Positions 37,899 through 53,100 of a stretch of 64,000 bases of DNA are shown piece after piece. The notes beneath the pieces were generated by a model that saw only the letters and a list, made by a program, of their open reading frames with translations, searched no databases and had not been told where the DNA came from. Source of the DNA: Flaccisagitta enflata (lineage: Eukaryota; Chaetognatha; Sagittoidea; Aphragmophora); assembly GCA_965153355.1 (NCBI GenBank), contig OZ231126.1, positions 69,874,001-69,938,000 of the forward strand, in the 5' to 3' direction. Every line of letters starts with the position of its first letter. Within the stretch, counting starts at the first letter, position 1. The position numbers were made by a program, and so were the translations under genes.

Positions 37899-40800
37899 GT
37901 ATGTCTCGTCTGGGTTGTTTCAAACTTCTACCATGGTTTCAGTCCGACGCTTTGTCTATAGGCTGTCTGTTGGTTACTTCATGTTATTTCAGTTTGCAAA
38001 TACAGTTACACCCCACTAAAACGAATCCAACAGTAACAGAAATGCGTCTGTAATTGGAAAAAAATCGAATTACATAATTCGACTTTTTGAAACGTAAGGA
38101 GAAATAAAGTTTTTTATTTTGGATTTGAATCAATTTTAGGAAGTTGAACCGTTTTTGGGCTGGGTTGATACATTTTTTGACATTCACCGCTAAGAAAGAA
38201 CTGATTTTTATCTTTCAAATAGCACCAACCAGAAGTCTCTATGATCATTATTCTAGAAATCATGAATTTTTGAATCTTTTTTTTATTTTTTGCATTTCGC
38301 GAAAATAAATATTTTTCATCAATACTAATTTCCTAGAGAAAAGAGTAAAAATGTTACACAAATTGACGCTAGCTATCGATTACTTTACATTACTTTAGTC
38401 TTCTTGAGAGAGAGAGAGAGAGAGAGAGCTATACATCAAAATGGACACACACATATTTTGTCTTGATAGGTCACCTCACCTCCTCTTCATCCTCAATCAA
38501 GAAACGATTCCATTTCCGCTCGCCGTCTTTTCAATATTGTTCACACACATATACACACACCCAAACACAAAAACACATACAAAAACACTCAAAGAGAGAG
38601 GAATTCTGAGAGGAAAAAGAGACACAGAGAAACAGAGATTGAATAACAACAAGGCCGGATACACGGCCACCAGTTGCGGACGGGTGGGCAGGAGCGGAAA
38701 TGCGCGTTTTCACACTTTTCGACTCGTGCTCACCAAAGGACCGACTAACCAACCGACGGACGGACGGACGGTCAAAGCCTCTTATAGAGTTGCGTGTCCG
38801 CAACTAAAAACAGACAGGCAGTCAACCATACAGTACACATAGCATTTTACAAATGACGTCAAGTTTGAAACAGGGCGATTTTGATTCTTTTTTTTTCGGG
38901 ATTTTTTTATTTTGTACCATAACTAGATACAATAAGAGGAAGAAATATGCCCTTACTCGTGGAAAAAATCGCTTATTTTCGTAGTAGTATGATATTTATA
39001 TTGATAAACCGCGGTTTTGAGGAGAGTTTTTGCGATCTGAACGTCATTTAGAAAATCCTCTTTTAAAGAAAAACTACAAAGAGTTTTGGGACTTTTAAGG
39101 TATCAAACGAAAGAGGAAGAACTGGTGAATGACACGGAGGAAAAAAAATTGGGAAAAATAAATTCTTACTATGAATTTGAGGCGATGGAAGCTACACTCA
39201 GTCCAGTTATGGCGCGTTTTTTTTTAAACTTTTGTGTACTTTTTGGTGAATCCTTTCGCCGCCCAATTTCTGACAAAGATTTTTGGAAAGATGACTTCGT
39301 TCCTCGTCTTTTTCAAAAAATCGCAGAGTGGGCGGAGCTAGGATTCGAAGGTTACGCGGCCAAGACCGTGACGTAGTCAGGGCGAAAATGAGTCAAGATT
39401 GTTCATTTTTTTTCGGTTTCAGCTGTTAAGAACAAATCCCACAGAGTCTGTGCATCCAACTCGACTGACTAGCTAGTTTTGAGGAAAGTAAAATGAGAAG
39501 ACTGAATGATATTGACAGTGAGTTAATGATAAGTAATGAAAGTAGTAGAAGTAATAGCAAATAATAATAGTAAGTAATAGTGAGTAATGATACTAAATAG
39601 TACTAAATATTATTAAATGGTACTAAATAATACTACTATCTAGGAAATAGAAATCTTCCCACCTATGAATTCATGTCATTTATCTACATGATCACGTATA
39701 TCTGTTGATTGCAAATGGATCAATGATAGATGTAGGCTCCCCCTGACTCAATTATCACCGCCAATGGCCGGTTCAGCAATTTGTAAAGTATCAGGAGGTA
39801 CTTTGGAGTGATGGCTTCCAGCCTTTTTCCATGAAACAAATTTTTTCCTCCTTTTTATCTTTGAGTGATCATAACTTTTAAACGGCTGGACTGAATTTGT
39901 TGCGCAAAAAAGGAAAAAGATGCCCCTTGAAAAACTCTTCATTTTGGCCACCAATTTTTTGTCAATTGATCAAAAAACAACGGAGATATTTAACTTTGAA
40001 TGGATAAGACTTACTGTAAAAAATTCAAATTAAGAAATCTTCAAATGGAATGATTTCATTCAAATTAAGATAACTTCTAAACCCAATGAGATAGCAGGAT
40101 GCGGTTTGCGTAGATGGCTTGCAAATTCGAAGAGCTTCATTTTAGTCACCAATTTTTTCTTAGTCAGATGATTTTCACAAGAGTTATAGACTGAAACGTG
40201 CGGGAAGATTTCTATTTCCTAGATAGTAAATAGTCCTAAATAATGGTAATATAGATTAGTAATAAATACTAAATAGTACTAAATAGCAAAAAATACTACT
40301 AAGTAATAGTAAATACTACAAAACAGTATAAAATATTACTAATTATTGAAAACTATTACTAGATAGTATAAATTGAAAAAATGATAGTAAATAGTACAAA
40401 ATACTACAAAACAATAAAAAATAGTACTAAATAGTACAAAATATTACAAAATAATAAAAAATAGACAATAATAGTACTAGTAAAATATTACTACATTTAA
40501 AAGCAAATATCTTATAAACCAGACTTCAGAATCTATAAAAATTTTGCAGGGGCTGTTCAATTAACACCCTTTACTTATATACCAAACTAAAAAAACATTT
40601 ACATAATTTTACTACCCTTTGCCTATGTAAACTGCCTAAGTCCTAGTAACATATTACTACATTGATAAGGTAATATCTCATAAACCACACTTCAGATTTA
40701 ATTCAAATTTTGCAGGGGTTGTTTATTTACTACCCTCTACTTGTATACCAAATTAGAAAAAAATTCACATACTTTTACTACCCTCTGCCTATGTAAACCA

Positions 40801-43544
40801 GCTAAATATTACTACGAAAATAATAGGCAAAGGGTAGTAAAAGTTCACGATTTTTGTTGAAAATTGGTACACAAGCTCCTATTGACCTAAAAACAACATC
40901 AGCAAAGTTTCATGAAATTCTAAAGTATGGGTCCAAAGATATAATGTCTTTAATTAATTGAGAAGGTCTTTTATTACATTACTACATTTATAAGCTAATA
41001 TCTTATAAACCAGACTTCAGATTTCATTCAAATTTGGCAGGATTTGTTTATTTACTACCTACTACTTGTATACCAAAAAAGAAAAAAATTCACATACTTT
41101 TACTACCCTCTACCTATGTAAACCAGCTAAATATTACTACAAAAATGATAGGCAAAGGGTAGTAAAAGTTAACGATTTTTGTTGAAAATTGGTACACAAG
41201 CTCCTATTGACCTAAAAACAGTTTATTAGTTACTATTTACAATTTACTACTTATTATTACTTACTATTTACTATTACTATTTAATACTATTTAATACTAT
41301 TTAATACTATTTAACACTACTTAATACTATTTAGTACTATTTATTGCTATCTAGTACTATTTATCACTATTTAGTACTATTTTGTTCGATTTAATACTGT
41401 CTTGTACTTTTTAGTACTTTTTAGTATTTTTTTTTCTACTTCTTGGCACTATTTAGTACTATTTAGTACTATTTAGTACCAGTTAATACTATTTAATTCT
41501 GTTAGAATCTTTTTTTTTCACTTTACAGGGAAAAAAACCTGTATGCATATAAGTGCTGATGTTTAGCTACAAATTGGCTAAAGGGACACCACTTCTAGAA
41601 GCTTCTTGATGGAAAAAAAGACATGGCCGCTCTCGTAGCGGTTTATGTAAATGAAGCATAAAACGCGCATGAAACGCGAACAAATGAACAATGGCGAAAT
41701 GCAATATTTATACTTCATTTTTTTCAATGTTACACACTTCTTTTGAAGTCGTAGTCTCACTTAAAGTGATCGTCTACCCAAATGGTTTTCTTGAAATAAA
41801 AAAATTATGCCAAAACTCGCCCTGGTTCAGATTTTAGCACCATGTCATACAGAAAGGGGGAGCGAATTGCTATGTGCAGTATGAGATGCAAAATAGGAAA
41901 ACATGCAATGAAAAAAAAGACTCCCATTTACGACTTTTTTCCGGTCGGCGATAGCCGGCTTTATTGGTAGATATAAAACTTTTGTCCCTTCAAGTCATTT
42001 TCTTTAATGGCAATAATGGAAATCCGGCTATAACGGTTAAAATTTACAAGTCTCTTGACATCCGGTGTTCAACTGTACTGAAGTAAGCAAAGTGATCAAA
42101 ACTGCACTGAAGTAAGCAAAGTGATCAAAAATGGTCGGAAAAAATTTCTAAGACGATACAGATCTTTTGTTTCTTTCGGGTTTCCCCGCTTGGGCGAAGC
42201 TTTAATTCAAGTAGATTCGGGTTGAAATGTATAAGACCCAGCCCTCACCTAGCCCTAACGCTAGCACTAACCCTAACCCTAAAACCACCCCCGACCCCAA
42301 CCTTAACCCTAACCCTACCCCTAACCCTAAATAAAAAAACCGCTTAGAAAGTCAGTAAAACAAAAGACATCACCGAATTCGAAAACAGTACCAAATGGGA
42401 ATGTGTACATCCAGAGAAAAATAAGCAGAAGATGAAATTCACCTGCAATTGAGTACATGTACACTTTTTTTTTTTTTATAAGAACGTCATTTTTTTTTCG
42501 AAGGCTTCATGTTCTTATTTTAGAGGCCAAATGAAGCCTTCATGTTCTTAGAGCGTTCTTAATTTAAAATACTATATAAACTATAGGAAACTTTATAATA
42601 TACTATTTTTCAATTATACTACATATATTTCTATTAGATACTATCGAAACAAATGCCAAATATTAAAGTCTAGGTGTGTTTTCTTAGTTGTTACATTAAA
42701 AATCATGAAATATTATCTTAATTTTACTAAATTCAAGTGTTTTAATAATGTTTTTTAGATATTACATAGATATTACCTTAAGTGAAATTTTTTCCTCAAG
42801 ATTTGAAGCCTTCATATGTTCTTAAGATGTTCTTAATTTTGGGGCTATTTGAAGCCTTGATGTTCTTATAAACTAGGTTCTTATAGAAAAAAAAAGTGTA
42901 AATGACGTTCTTCAACCTCACATAATACAACAATTTGTCGGTCTTTGGTTGTTGAAAATTGTAAAAGTCCACTTTTCCTAATTGTTTTTAAACCACAATC
43001 CAATCACAGCATCGATATGCATCGTATTTTCTTTGTACGTCCTCATCTCCTCCCTCATCTCCATCGCACGCACGGATTTGAGCCTTTTGTTCTTATTTCG
43101 GTTGGATCCATTTTTTGGCCTTTTCTTCGTGCATTTGACCGTCTTGGCACTCCTGGCGGTTACGCTGCAAAGCCTCGTCGATGGGTAGGAAACAAAGAGA
43201 ACAAGCACGGATTAAAGATTTACGAAAAACGAGTGACATGGGGTCACGATATCATTGCGGATGGGTGGACAGGGGCTTACAACCCCCATCAATATCCTCT
43301 CCCACCCCATGCTCACTCAGACAAGCAGACAATCATAACAGCAGCATCATAAATGCGCGTTCATACACTTTTCGACTCGATCATCATGGACGGACGGACG
43401 GTCAAGACAACCAACGGACCAACGGACGGACTGACGAAATGCCTCTAATGGATTTGTGTGTCCGCATCTAAAAGGAATGCCCATCATTAAGCAGGAACTG
43501 AAAATTAATTCATTGATAAACGATGATTGAAATGTCAGCCTACC

Positions 43545-43600
<56 letters not shown>

Positions 43601-43653
43601 CTTCTTTATCTTTGCCAAACTATTCATCTAGGCATTCAGCTGTCTATCTATTA

Positions 43654-43715
<62 letters not shown>

Positions 43716-43842
43716 GTATCTTTCTATCTATCTTTCTAGTTATTTATCGTGCTTTCTTTCTAACTTTCAAAATCCCTATGTATTTATCAAACTATCTACC
43801 TCTCTGTCTATCTATCTATCCAACTAAATATCTATCTATCTC

Positions 43843-43906
<64 letters not shown>

Positions 43907-44042
43907 ACCAACTAACTGTCTATCTTTCTGTCTATCTGTCTATCTATCTATCTATCAATCTATCTATCTATCTATCTATCTATCTGTCTATCTATCTATC
44001 TAACCAACTATCTATCTATCTACGTATACAGATCTCTCTATA

Positions 44043-44101
<59 letters not shown>

Positions 44102-47100
44102 TTATCTACATATCAATTCATTTATCTATTTTTTTTTTTCATTCAACCGCATCCGATTTTGGTTTCCTCAGTGACGACGATGTTCAGTGTCCTCATGGCA
44201 GCATTTCGTCCTCGACGCCTTTCGATTTGGCTTTTGCTCAATCGGCCGTCAGAAACGCCGAAGAAGACGAAGAAGACAAAAAAGACGAAGAAGACGAGAA
44301 GGGAAAAAAAGAATCTGAAGCAGTCGGCGGCTATGGAGTTGGTGGTGGAGTTGGCTGCGCGTTTAGCGACCGTAGCGTTGGCGGCGGCGACGACAGCGAC
44401 TGCGTGAAGCGAAGCGATGCGGAAGAAGTAGGATCCGCAAAAGGCCGTGGACCGGAAGCCGATGAAGGCGGAAATGAAGGACAACGACGAAGAAGAAGTC
44501 GCAGCGCCTCGCCAAAGTCGGATGACAAGATTCATCAACGTCCGGTATCGCATTCGGACGTCGGCTTTCAATTAAAAGAAATTGACGATGGCGATGACGA
44601 CGCTGACGAAGATGACGCCGATGGCGACTCTGTCGCGGAAACGTGGGACGGAGGCTGCAACGTCGTGGACCAGGAAAACGGAACCAAAAACACAATGTCG
44701 TCGTCATCATCATCATCGTGGTATCGGCGAAAACGGAAAGGAATATTGGAAGAGCCTTCGTCATCGACGGACGTGACAACGTCAACGTCGACGACGACTT
44801 CAACGACAACGTCGACAACAACGACGACGTCATCAACGGCGACGGCCTTCAGAGGCGTCGTGGATCAACTCATTTTCGCCATTCATAGTCATCGATTTGA
44901 AGCCGAGACGAGCTTTAACGGAAATGATAATCCAAGAGCGTCGATGATGACGACGACGACGACGACGACGGGAACAACGACGCCGACGACGACGCCGATG
45001 ATAGAAGAACCGGCGCAGATTGTTCCATCCAAGGTCGATGATCATCCTGATCAAATCATCCGCCAAAAGTCCGCCGTTAGGCTTCAGCCGCTACAAGGTA
45101 GGAGGAGCCGTTTCATTTATTTATTTATTTATTAATTCATTCATTCATTCATTCATTCATTCATTCATTCATTCTTTCATATATTCTTTCATTCATTCAA
45201 TCATTGATTCATTTATTTATTCATTATTTCATTCATTCATTCATTCATTTTTCCGTTTGATGTTTCATTCAGTCAGTCCTTCATCCATTCATTCATTTAT
45301 TCAATTATTCATTCATTCATTCATCCATTCATTCATTCATTCAATTATTCATTCATCCATTCATTCATTCATTCATTCATTCATTCATTCATTCAATAAA
45401 TCATTCATTAAATTATTCATTCATTCATTCATTCATTCATTCATCTATTCATTCATTCATTCAATTATTCATTCATTCATTCACCCATTTATTCATTCAT
45501 TCATTCAATTATTCATTCTTCATTCAATTATTCATTCATTCATTCATTCAATTATTCATTCATTCATTCATTCAATTATTCATTCATTCATTCTTTCAAT
45601 TATTCATTCATTCATCTATTCATTTATTCATTCATTCATTCAATTATTCATTCATTCATTCATTCATTCATTCATTCATTCATTCATTCATTCATTCATT
45701 CTTCATTCATTCATTCATTCATTCATTCATTCATATTTTCAAAATTACAAAGTACCTCCATGGCACAATAATGGAAAATGTATCTGTTCACTTGACAGTT
45801 CCCCCTTTTAGCGTCCATTCATCTTCAAGATTGAAAACTGAGTCGGTAAAGATTCGGCAGCAGAGATCGATCAGTGGAGCCGCGGCGGAGGCGGCAGCGG
45901 CGGAGGCGGCCTCGCAGGCGGCGGCAGATGCTGTGGGGGCAACAACGCGAAAAAGGCCGCCATTGCAACTGAGCCGACCTCTGGTGAAAAAGCTGAACTG
46001 GTTGGTTATGACTGTGGCAGGGGGGATCATCGTCTGGTTTATCATTCATGGAAGTTTTTCCATGTACGCCTGTGATGGAGAGGACCAAGGAAATGCTCTC
46101 ACGAGGTAGGGTAGGGTCATACGAATAATATAATCTATCAATCAATCAATCAATCAATCAATGCATTACAGTGATTGGACTAGACCGATCATTTGCGTGA
46201 TGATTCAATTTCAAACTACCTGGCACTGTATCCCTATTCATCTAAATCAGAATGCTTGAAAAACTGGTCTAGTTTTGTTGTATTTTTTTCTTTTAAAGAG
46301 GTTCTTCAACTGATCCTATAACCCCATGAAGACGTTTCCTAAAGTAAAGAAAATGAACATCATTATCATGATTTCTTCGATTCCAGCAACTTTCGATATG
46401 CAGTACATCCATCCTATTACGTATTCCAAGAAACTGCATCAGCGATGGCTCTTGTTCTTCTCATTGTCCTCATCGTTTCTATCGTTGTTGTTCTCTTTTT
46501 GAACCGTGGAGGAAGCAAACAACATCATTTCCGTGGCAAAGGTACCAATCAATGTGGTGAGTTACCAGTAAGCAACGCGACTGCGGGTGTTAACAAATAT
46601 TATTCAAAAGTTGGCGTAAAAAGGGGAAATAAGTAACGTACGTATGATCATTTGCATATTGGAGTTTTTATTATTTTCCTATTTGACGCGGACACATACA
46701 TCTATATAGATAAAAGGTACATTGAAAAAATCATACTTTTGTCAATTAGGAATCAAATTTCAGAACAAATGCTAATCTTTAATAAAGTTTCACAGCCTTC
46801 TGGATCACCTTCCGGGGGGCTTTAATTGTAAGTCGGGGGAGCCACCCCGGCGCCATTGCCCATGTACCAGTCGCGCAAAAACAGAAACAAAATGGTCCCT
46901 AAGCTTCTAATCACACTCATGTGTAAATCGCTTTTCCAACTTCACATGTGGTCGCAAATCTGCAAGAGGTCATGTCTGTCCGTCGGCCGGTCGGTTAGTC
47001 TGTCCGTCCGTCACGCAAACGTTAAAAATGCGAAAACATGCTAATTTTGACGTGTTTATGGCTGTCACCTCTCAAGTCTTCCTACCTTCATATTGGTTCA

Positions 47101-50100
47101 GTCGTTCATTCATTCATTCAAAACGTTCATTCACATATTCTTAATCAGCGAGGCGCATTTATTGGCCATAACTCGGCCTTGTTTTTCGTAAGGTGCCCTA
47201 ACATCCAAATTTGACGGATTTTCGTCGTTGCTTGTGTCAAGACGAGGATCCAAAATTGCTCCAACCGGGGAGAAGGGCGAGGATGCAGAAATGTCCAGGA
47301 GCAAAGACAATTCATCATTACAAACTTCAAACAAGTAAGGGCGTGTTTCTAGTGAGCGCCAAAAACGCGTTTATTCCCGTGAAACGCGATAACAGTGTGA
47401 ACACATATTCAAGAATTTCAACTGTCCCACGAGGGAGTGAGCGAAGTGAGTGAGCGAGCCTGTGAACGCAGCGAGCAAGCGTAGCGAGCGTAGCAAAGCG
47501 GAGCGCTGCGGAGCGAGTGAGCAGAGTGAGCGGTGCCAGCGAACGAACGTAGCAAGCGACCGAGTGGCCCTTTCAAAACGCGATCGCCTTTGACTAGAAA
47601 CGCCCCCTAGTATTTGATTGATCTTCTGGTATTTCCATCATCGACAACTGATAGTTAGTACCCGCGCAATGGCTAAATTATTAAGATAATTTAAAAATAT
47701 CAGTGACAATGTTTCGTAATATACAATCATATACATTTTTAAATACAAATATATCTTGACATCAATAAATTCTAGACAGACAAGTACCAAATGAGAAAAC
47801 ACCTCCTGACGCCCCCCTCCCCCCACACCCCCACACCGCAAGAAAGGAGACTTTCATAAACGACTTTCTTTGTTTTCTCAGTAATATATCATGCATCACG
47901 TTGTTTATTACCACGCGTGCATTTTTTCTCCTATTTCTAGTGAGACTGTGCATGACAATCAACAACCAAAAACTACGGGCAAAGGCATTGTACAAATTGT
48001 GGAGGCAACGAGCGAAATCAAGCAACGAACGTTACCATCGGTGGAAAACGTGGCAGCCGTTGATGACGGTGATGATGCTGATCATGATTATGAAAATACC
48101 GGAGCGAAAAAGATTGTATCAACCGAATCGATGGAAAACATACGACGCGTAACTACTAAAAATATTGATAATACGAAACATGTTGAAGAGGACAATCGTA
48201 CCAGGAATTGCGGGAAGGAAAAAAAAGGAGAGGAGGAGGCAAAGACTACAGATTCGCAGAAAGAAAAAGAAAAAGAAAAAGAAGAAGTATTACGCAGAAG
48301 AAAGACTGATAATTACGATCAACGTGGGAAAAAAACGCTGAGACAAAGAATGTCCAGATTACAGCTGTTTAGACACAACACTGAAACTGCGGCTGGACGT
48401 TGCGGCAGTCTAAGTTCAACGACGAATGCCATTGATAGACCAGACGGTAGAGATGGACAAGGAAAAGGCTTTGGACAAGTTGGACAAGTTGGACAAGTTG
48501 GAAAAGGACAAATTGAAACGTCGATTGTCTCGGAAATGAAAGGAGGGAAAGAGAAAAACCGCGATACTACTGCCAGGTTAGAGAGAGAGAGAGAGAGAGA
48601 GAGACAAAGAAACAAGATAGGCAAAGAGAAAAGAAGAGGTACAGTAAGGACGGCTCACTCTCACAAGAGCACCATTGTCTCAGGGACACTTTAGGTGTGC
48701 CTCGACATCGCTCTGGGTTATTCTATGGATTTGTATGGATTCTATGGATTTCTATGGATTTGTATTGCAAGACCTGGGTAGTAGAAAATATTTTAAGGGG
48801 CGGTTTCATAAATTTTCAATCATAGTTTAGCATGTAGATTCCGCTGAGTTATTTGGACAATTTTGGACAATTTTTTTATTTGCGTATTGTTAATCCTGAT
48901 AAAATTTCCTTTCCTTAGATACAGGTCGCACTAAATACAGGTCGCACTAAATATTTTCATTAAGGGATAAAAATTGTCATTTTTCATGCCAATGATTTAT
49001 TTTTTATGTTACATATTTGTAACGTTGACATGAAAAATGAAAATTTTTATCTTTTTTAAAGCTATATAGTGAGACCTATCAAATGAAAGGGAATTTTGTC
49101 AAGATTAACATTCTGCTATCAAAAAGGCGATCCTAGTGACTCAGCACAATCTAGAAGTTTAAACATGGTTGAAAATTGGCAAAATTAAAAATATCTAAAA
49201 AACCGCTTACTAATATATTTTCTAAAATCCATAAAAAAATCAGAGTAATGTCGAGGCACAAAGTGTCGCAGAGACAATGGTGAGAGCTTATTGATTGTGT
49301 CAGTGTCACTCCCACTGCTCGACGCGACAGCAAGTGATTAATCCTGCCTTGTTCTTGTTGAAGATCTCTCAGAAATCGAAGCTCGAATTTTCGGTCGACC
49401 TTTGCCAAAGTTCGAATGTTCCAAATCCGTTCAAGATTTCAAACGACAGGACAAATCAATTTCGTCCCTAACAGACAGACCGCGGAATCTTATCAGTATG
49501 TGAAAAAATTCAATGTGGATATCAACAATCTACAACTTCAACTCTCAAACCCTCAAAGTGAGTGAGTGAGAGAGAGAGAGAGAGAGAGAGAAAGAAAAAA
49601 AGAAAAAAAGATAACCATGCCTTAATGAATAGGGCCAAGCGGGCCAGTAAGGTGCGACGTGTGGATTGACGAACAAATGCGTTATCGTCAGACTGACAGA
49701 CAGACCAACTAACCGACGGACACAGCCAGTTATAGAGGTGCTTTGTCGCACCTAAAAACCGCACTACGTTTTGACGTGCTTGGCTCATTACTCATTACTC
49801 AAGGCAAAACCACAAAATAATCCATGACCATTTTATAGAGCTTCAAAAAATCTATCATTTGAGTGGTACGTGGTGTCAGAAAATTCTATCTCAAAAACTT
49901 AAAAGTTACAAAGGTTTAAAGTTAAATTGTCGATATTTGCAGGAAATTACATTTTTGTTCTCAATGAACTGTACCTTTTGTTTTCATTTAATTATAATTT
50001 CTAAACGAATCAAGCTACCAATTTCTGCTTGGCGGCATTCTGTAGAAAGCTTTCCAAATTTTTTTTTCCGTCATGAATCTTTTTTCATTCAGATGAATAA

Positions 50101-53100
50101 TGATAGAGGTACAAAGGGAACAATAAATGCATTTAACCATCAATTTCCCGGCAATTGGGATATTGACATATCAACTTAAAATTGTTGTAATTTTTGAAGT
50201 TGATGTTGACATATCAACTTAAAATTGTTGTAATTTTTGAAGTTTTCGAGCTAAAACATTCTGACACCCCTCAAACGATAGATTTGCTCATTGAAATGCT
50301 TGTTGGCTATTTGTAGTTTTTCCTCTAAAAATAGAGCCAAGGGTCATCAAATCACGGTGCGGTTTTTTATTTTGGCATGGCATGAAAGAAAGAAAGGAAC
50401 AAACAAACGGACAAACAAACAAAAAAACAAAACAAAAAAGTAAGAAAAACAGCGAGAAACTCACGTGCACTTTACAATTACTTACTCCAAAAACAACAGC
50501 AATGATAAAATGATCGAAACCGCCTTCTATCCTTTATGATTCTGTCTTCAATCTTCAATCTTTGATCTTCTTTCTTGTATCTTCACTGAAACATTCGTAT
50601 GGGGCTCTGCCTCCGTCCCACCTAAATTTTCAATCTTCAATCTTCTATCCTCTATCTTCTATCTTCCAGCTTCCATCTTCTTCTTTCATCTTCTTATCCT
50701 AACTGAAATAATATCGTCGGGTTCCGCTTCCTTGCCCCTTTCCAGCATATTCTTCTGGCGGCGACTGTTTTGGGGATCAGAGTCGAGGCCAGACAACAAT
50801 CAGACGTCGAGGAGCATCAGATCCTACACTGTCAACAACAACAGCAACTTCAGCAGCGCAATCCCCATCAATCGACGACACGATCCAAGAGACTGAATTA
50901 AACGAACCCTCGACAGTTACTCAGACCCTCGTTGAGGCGATTTGTGAGGAGGAAGAGCAAGAAGAGAATGAAAAGCTAAACATAAGAGGAATCGAAGAAA
51001 TGAAGGAAAGAGAGGAGGAAAAATCGAAAAGAGAGACACATCGGGAAACGCATGAAGAGAAGGAAAAGGCTGAAACTAAGCGTGAACATACTGAGAACAT
51101 ACACGAGCACTCTACAAACTGTGAAAACACGCCACGACATTACCTCGATTCTTCTTCTCATTATCATGGTCATGATCTTGACCCTTCACCCTCTTCTTCC
51201 TCCACCTCCTCTTCCTCCCCCACCCCCACCCACGAACCATCGCTCACGCGTAAAACATCGGACAAGATTAGGGAATTCTTCCGACAAGCCTCGACAACAT
51301 CCACTGGAGGACCACTTTCTAGGAGGACCAGTCAGTTATCATCATCGAGAAACGCCCTCATCATTGATGATGACAATGAAGATAATGAAGATAAAATAGG
51401 CAAAGAAATGGATGAAGATGATAATGATGATGATGATGATGATGATAATGCTTTGGGCGAGTGTGCCTGCGAGGATGTGTGCAACGGACCAGGCTATGGC
51501 ATAGTGGAAGTGCATCAAGCGGGAAGCTTCAAAGAGAGAAATTTCGAAGAATTAAAACCAAGATTGGATGGAAAATGGCGAAGGACCGCGTGGAATGACA
51601 AGAATTCATACTCGGTTGATGAAAATCCAGAGGGTTTTAGCGGAATCGGATGCGACGTTTTGGAAAGAAAAGGACGCGGAAGCGGCAGCGGGGCTGGAAG
51701 CGCAAGCGATAGGAGAAGAGGAAGTGAAAAGGAGCAGAGTGGAGATTTTTTGGAGAGGAATATCATGAAATTTGGAAAAATAGACGATGCAGTTTCGGAG
51801 GACAGAGGAAAACCAGCGAGTGAGGGATGGTCGGGAAAGAACACTGGACAAAACGACGAAGAGAATAAAGACAGAGTATCACAAACGCGGAAGAAAAGCG
51901 TGGAAAACAGGAACCAAGAAGAGATGATAGGAAAACGTTGGGATAAAAGATGCTGTCATCAAAAAAATTCGTCATTACGAGATGAGAAAGTGAAAAAAAG
52001 GCATCCAAACCCTAATCTGTACATCCCGGGAGACGCGGAAATAACCGAGGAGAGATCGGGAGACGTGCTCTCTTCTTCTCCTTCTTCCTCTTCTTCTTCT
52101 TCTTCTTGCTCCTCCAATTCGCAACTTAACAAACGGGATGGTGGTTATGATGACGACAGCATTGGCGATGGAATCACCGACGATGGTGACGTTGCCAATG
52201 ATGAGGACGCTAATGATGGACTGTCATCGTTTGGTTGGGCTATTGTTTCGTTAGCTGGTTTGGTTTTGATGTTTTTCCTCCCGCTGCCGATTATCAACCT
52301 GATATCAGGTAGACGAGAAGGAGTCGCGCGATCCTTTGCGCGTGTGATGCCAATGTGCGAAGACGATAAATCGCCAACCGTTGCAACGGCTACAACGAGT
52401 ATTACGACTCTGGTGACGCCATTACATGGTAAGTTATTCCCGATTTACAAAATCCCATACTAAAAATGATTTGATTGGCTTTTTTCCATTGTTGCCCTTC
52501 ATACAGCATTGTATTCACTTCTTGGAAATTTTACACACTATATACATTACTATTCTTTGAGCTAGAAATCCTTATTCCTCAGACGGTATTCACCAAATTA
52601 AAAAAATATCTTACTTCAACAAATTTCAATTCATATCTTTTTTGCTCCGTCTTGTGACTAAATCTTCAGCAATTTCAATTACTATTCCTAAAAAAAAAGA
52701 AAAAAAGAATACAAATAGAGAGAAAGCTACAGGAACAAACAGTAAAACAGATTAAAGGGCTTTTTGAATTGGAAAGATTATCGAGATATTACGTAAAGAA
52801 TTTCTTGATGAAATCTAGATATTGTTCCTAACGATAAAACCCCTAAAAGGAATATTTACTTGAAGTATAATGAAGGATATTGTTCCACTTGTCAGCTTCA
52901 TGTAATGGGGTTTTATAAATAAGAAAAGTATGGTTTAAGTGACATTTCCCTTTCTCGGCAGAAATTCGTGTTGCGCATGAAACGGATGCTATCTCGTGTT
53001 TTGAATGGGCAGGCGTAGTGGCAACAACGCTTGTTAAAACTTCACTCATCTTCGTTGCACTGATTCAAATTTGCAGTTTCCGTAAAATGAGACGAACAAC

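Larger units (their letters stand above)
37899..43009 (+). other. Intron 1 of the 7TM gene (5.1 kb, repeats)
   Basis: It contains a partial family-D element (38045-38440), a family-B element (38647-38811), TAGTACTAAA-type and TTACTACATT-type repeats (39480-41500), a telomere-like tract (42238-42335) and a TACAC/TATAAGAAC foldback (42468-42905). An open frame at 39086-39376 (97 codons) has no splice or domain support. Confidence 0.5.

Noticed and set aside
39086-39376. 97-codon frame ([20 protein letters not shown])
   Set aside because: It sits in a 5-kb repeat-filled intron, has no splice sites in suitable phase and no recognised domain.
42238-42335. Telomere or contig end
   Set aside because: The tract is about 95 bp, imperfect, and lies between exons of one gene.
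47131-47334. Minus-strand frame ([20 protein letters not shown])
   Set aside because: It looks coding-like, but the plus-strand frame over the same bases fits phase 1 in and phase 2 out between exons 5 and 7 with GT-AG borders.
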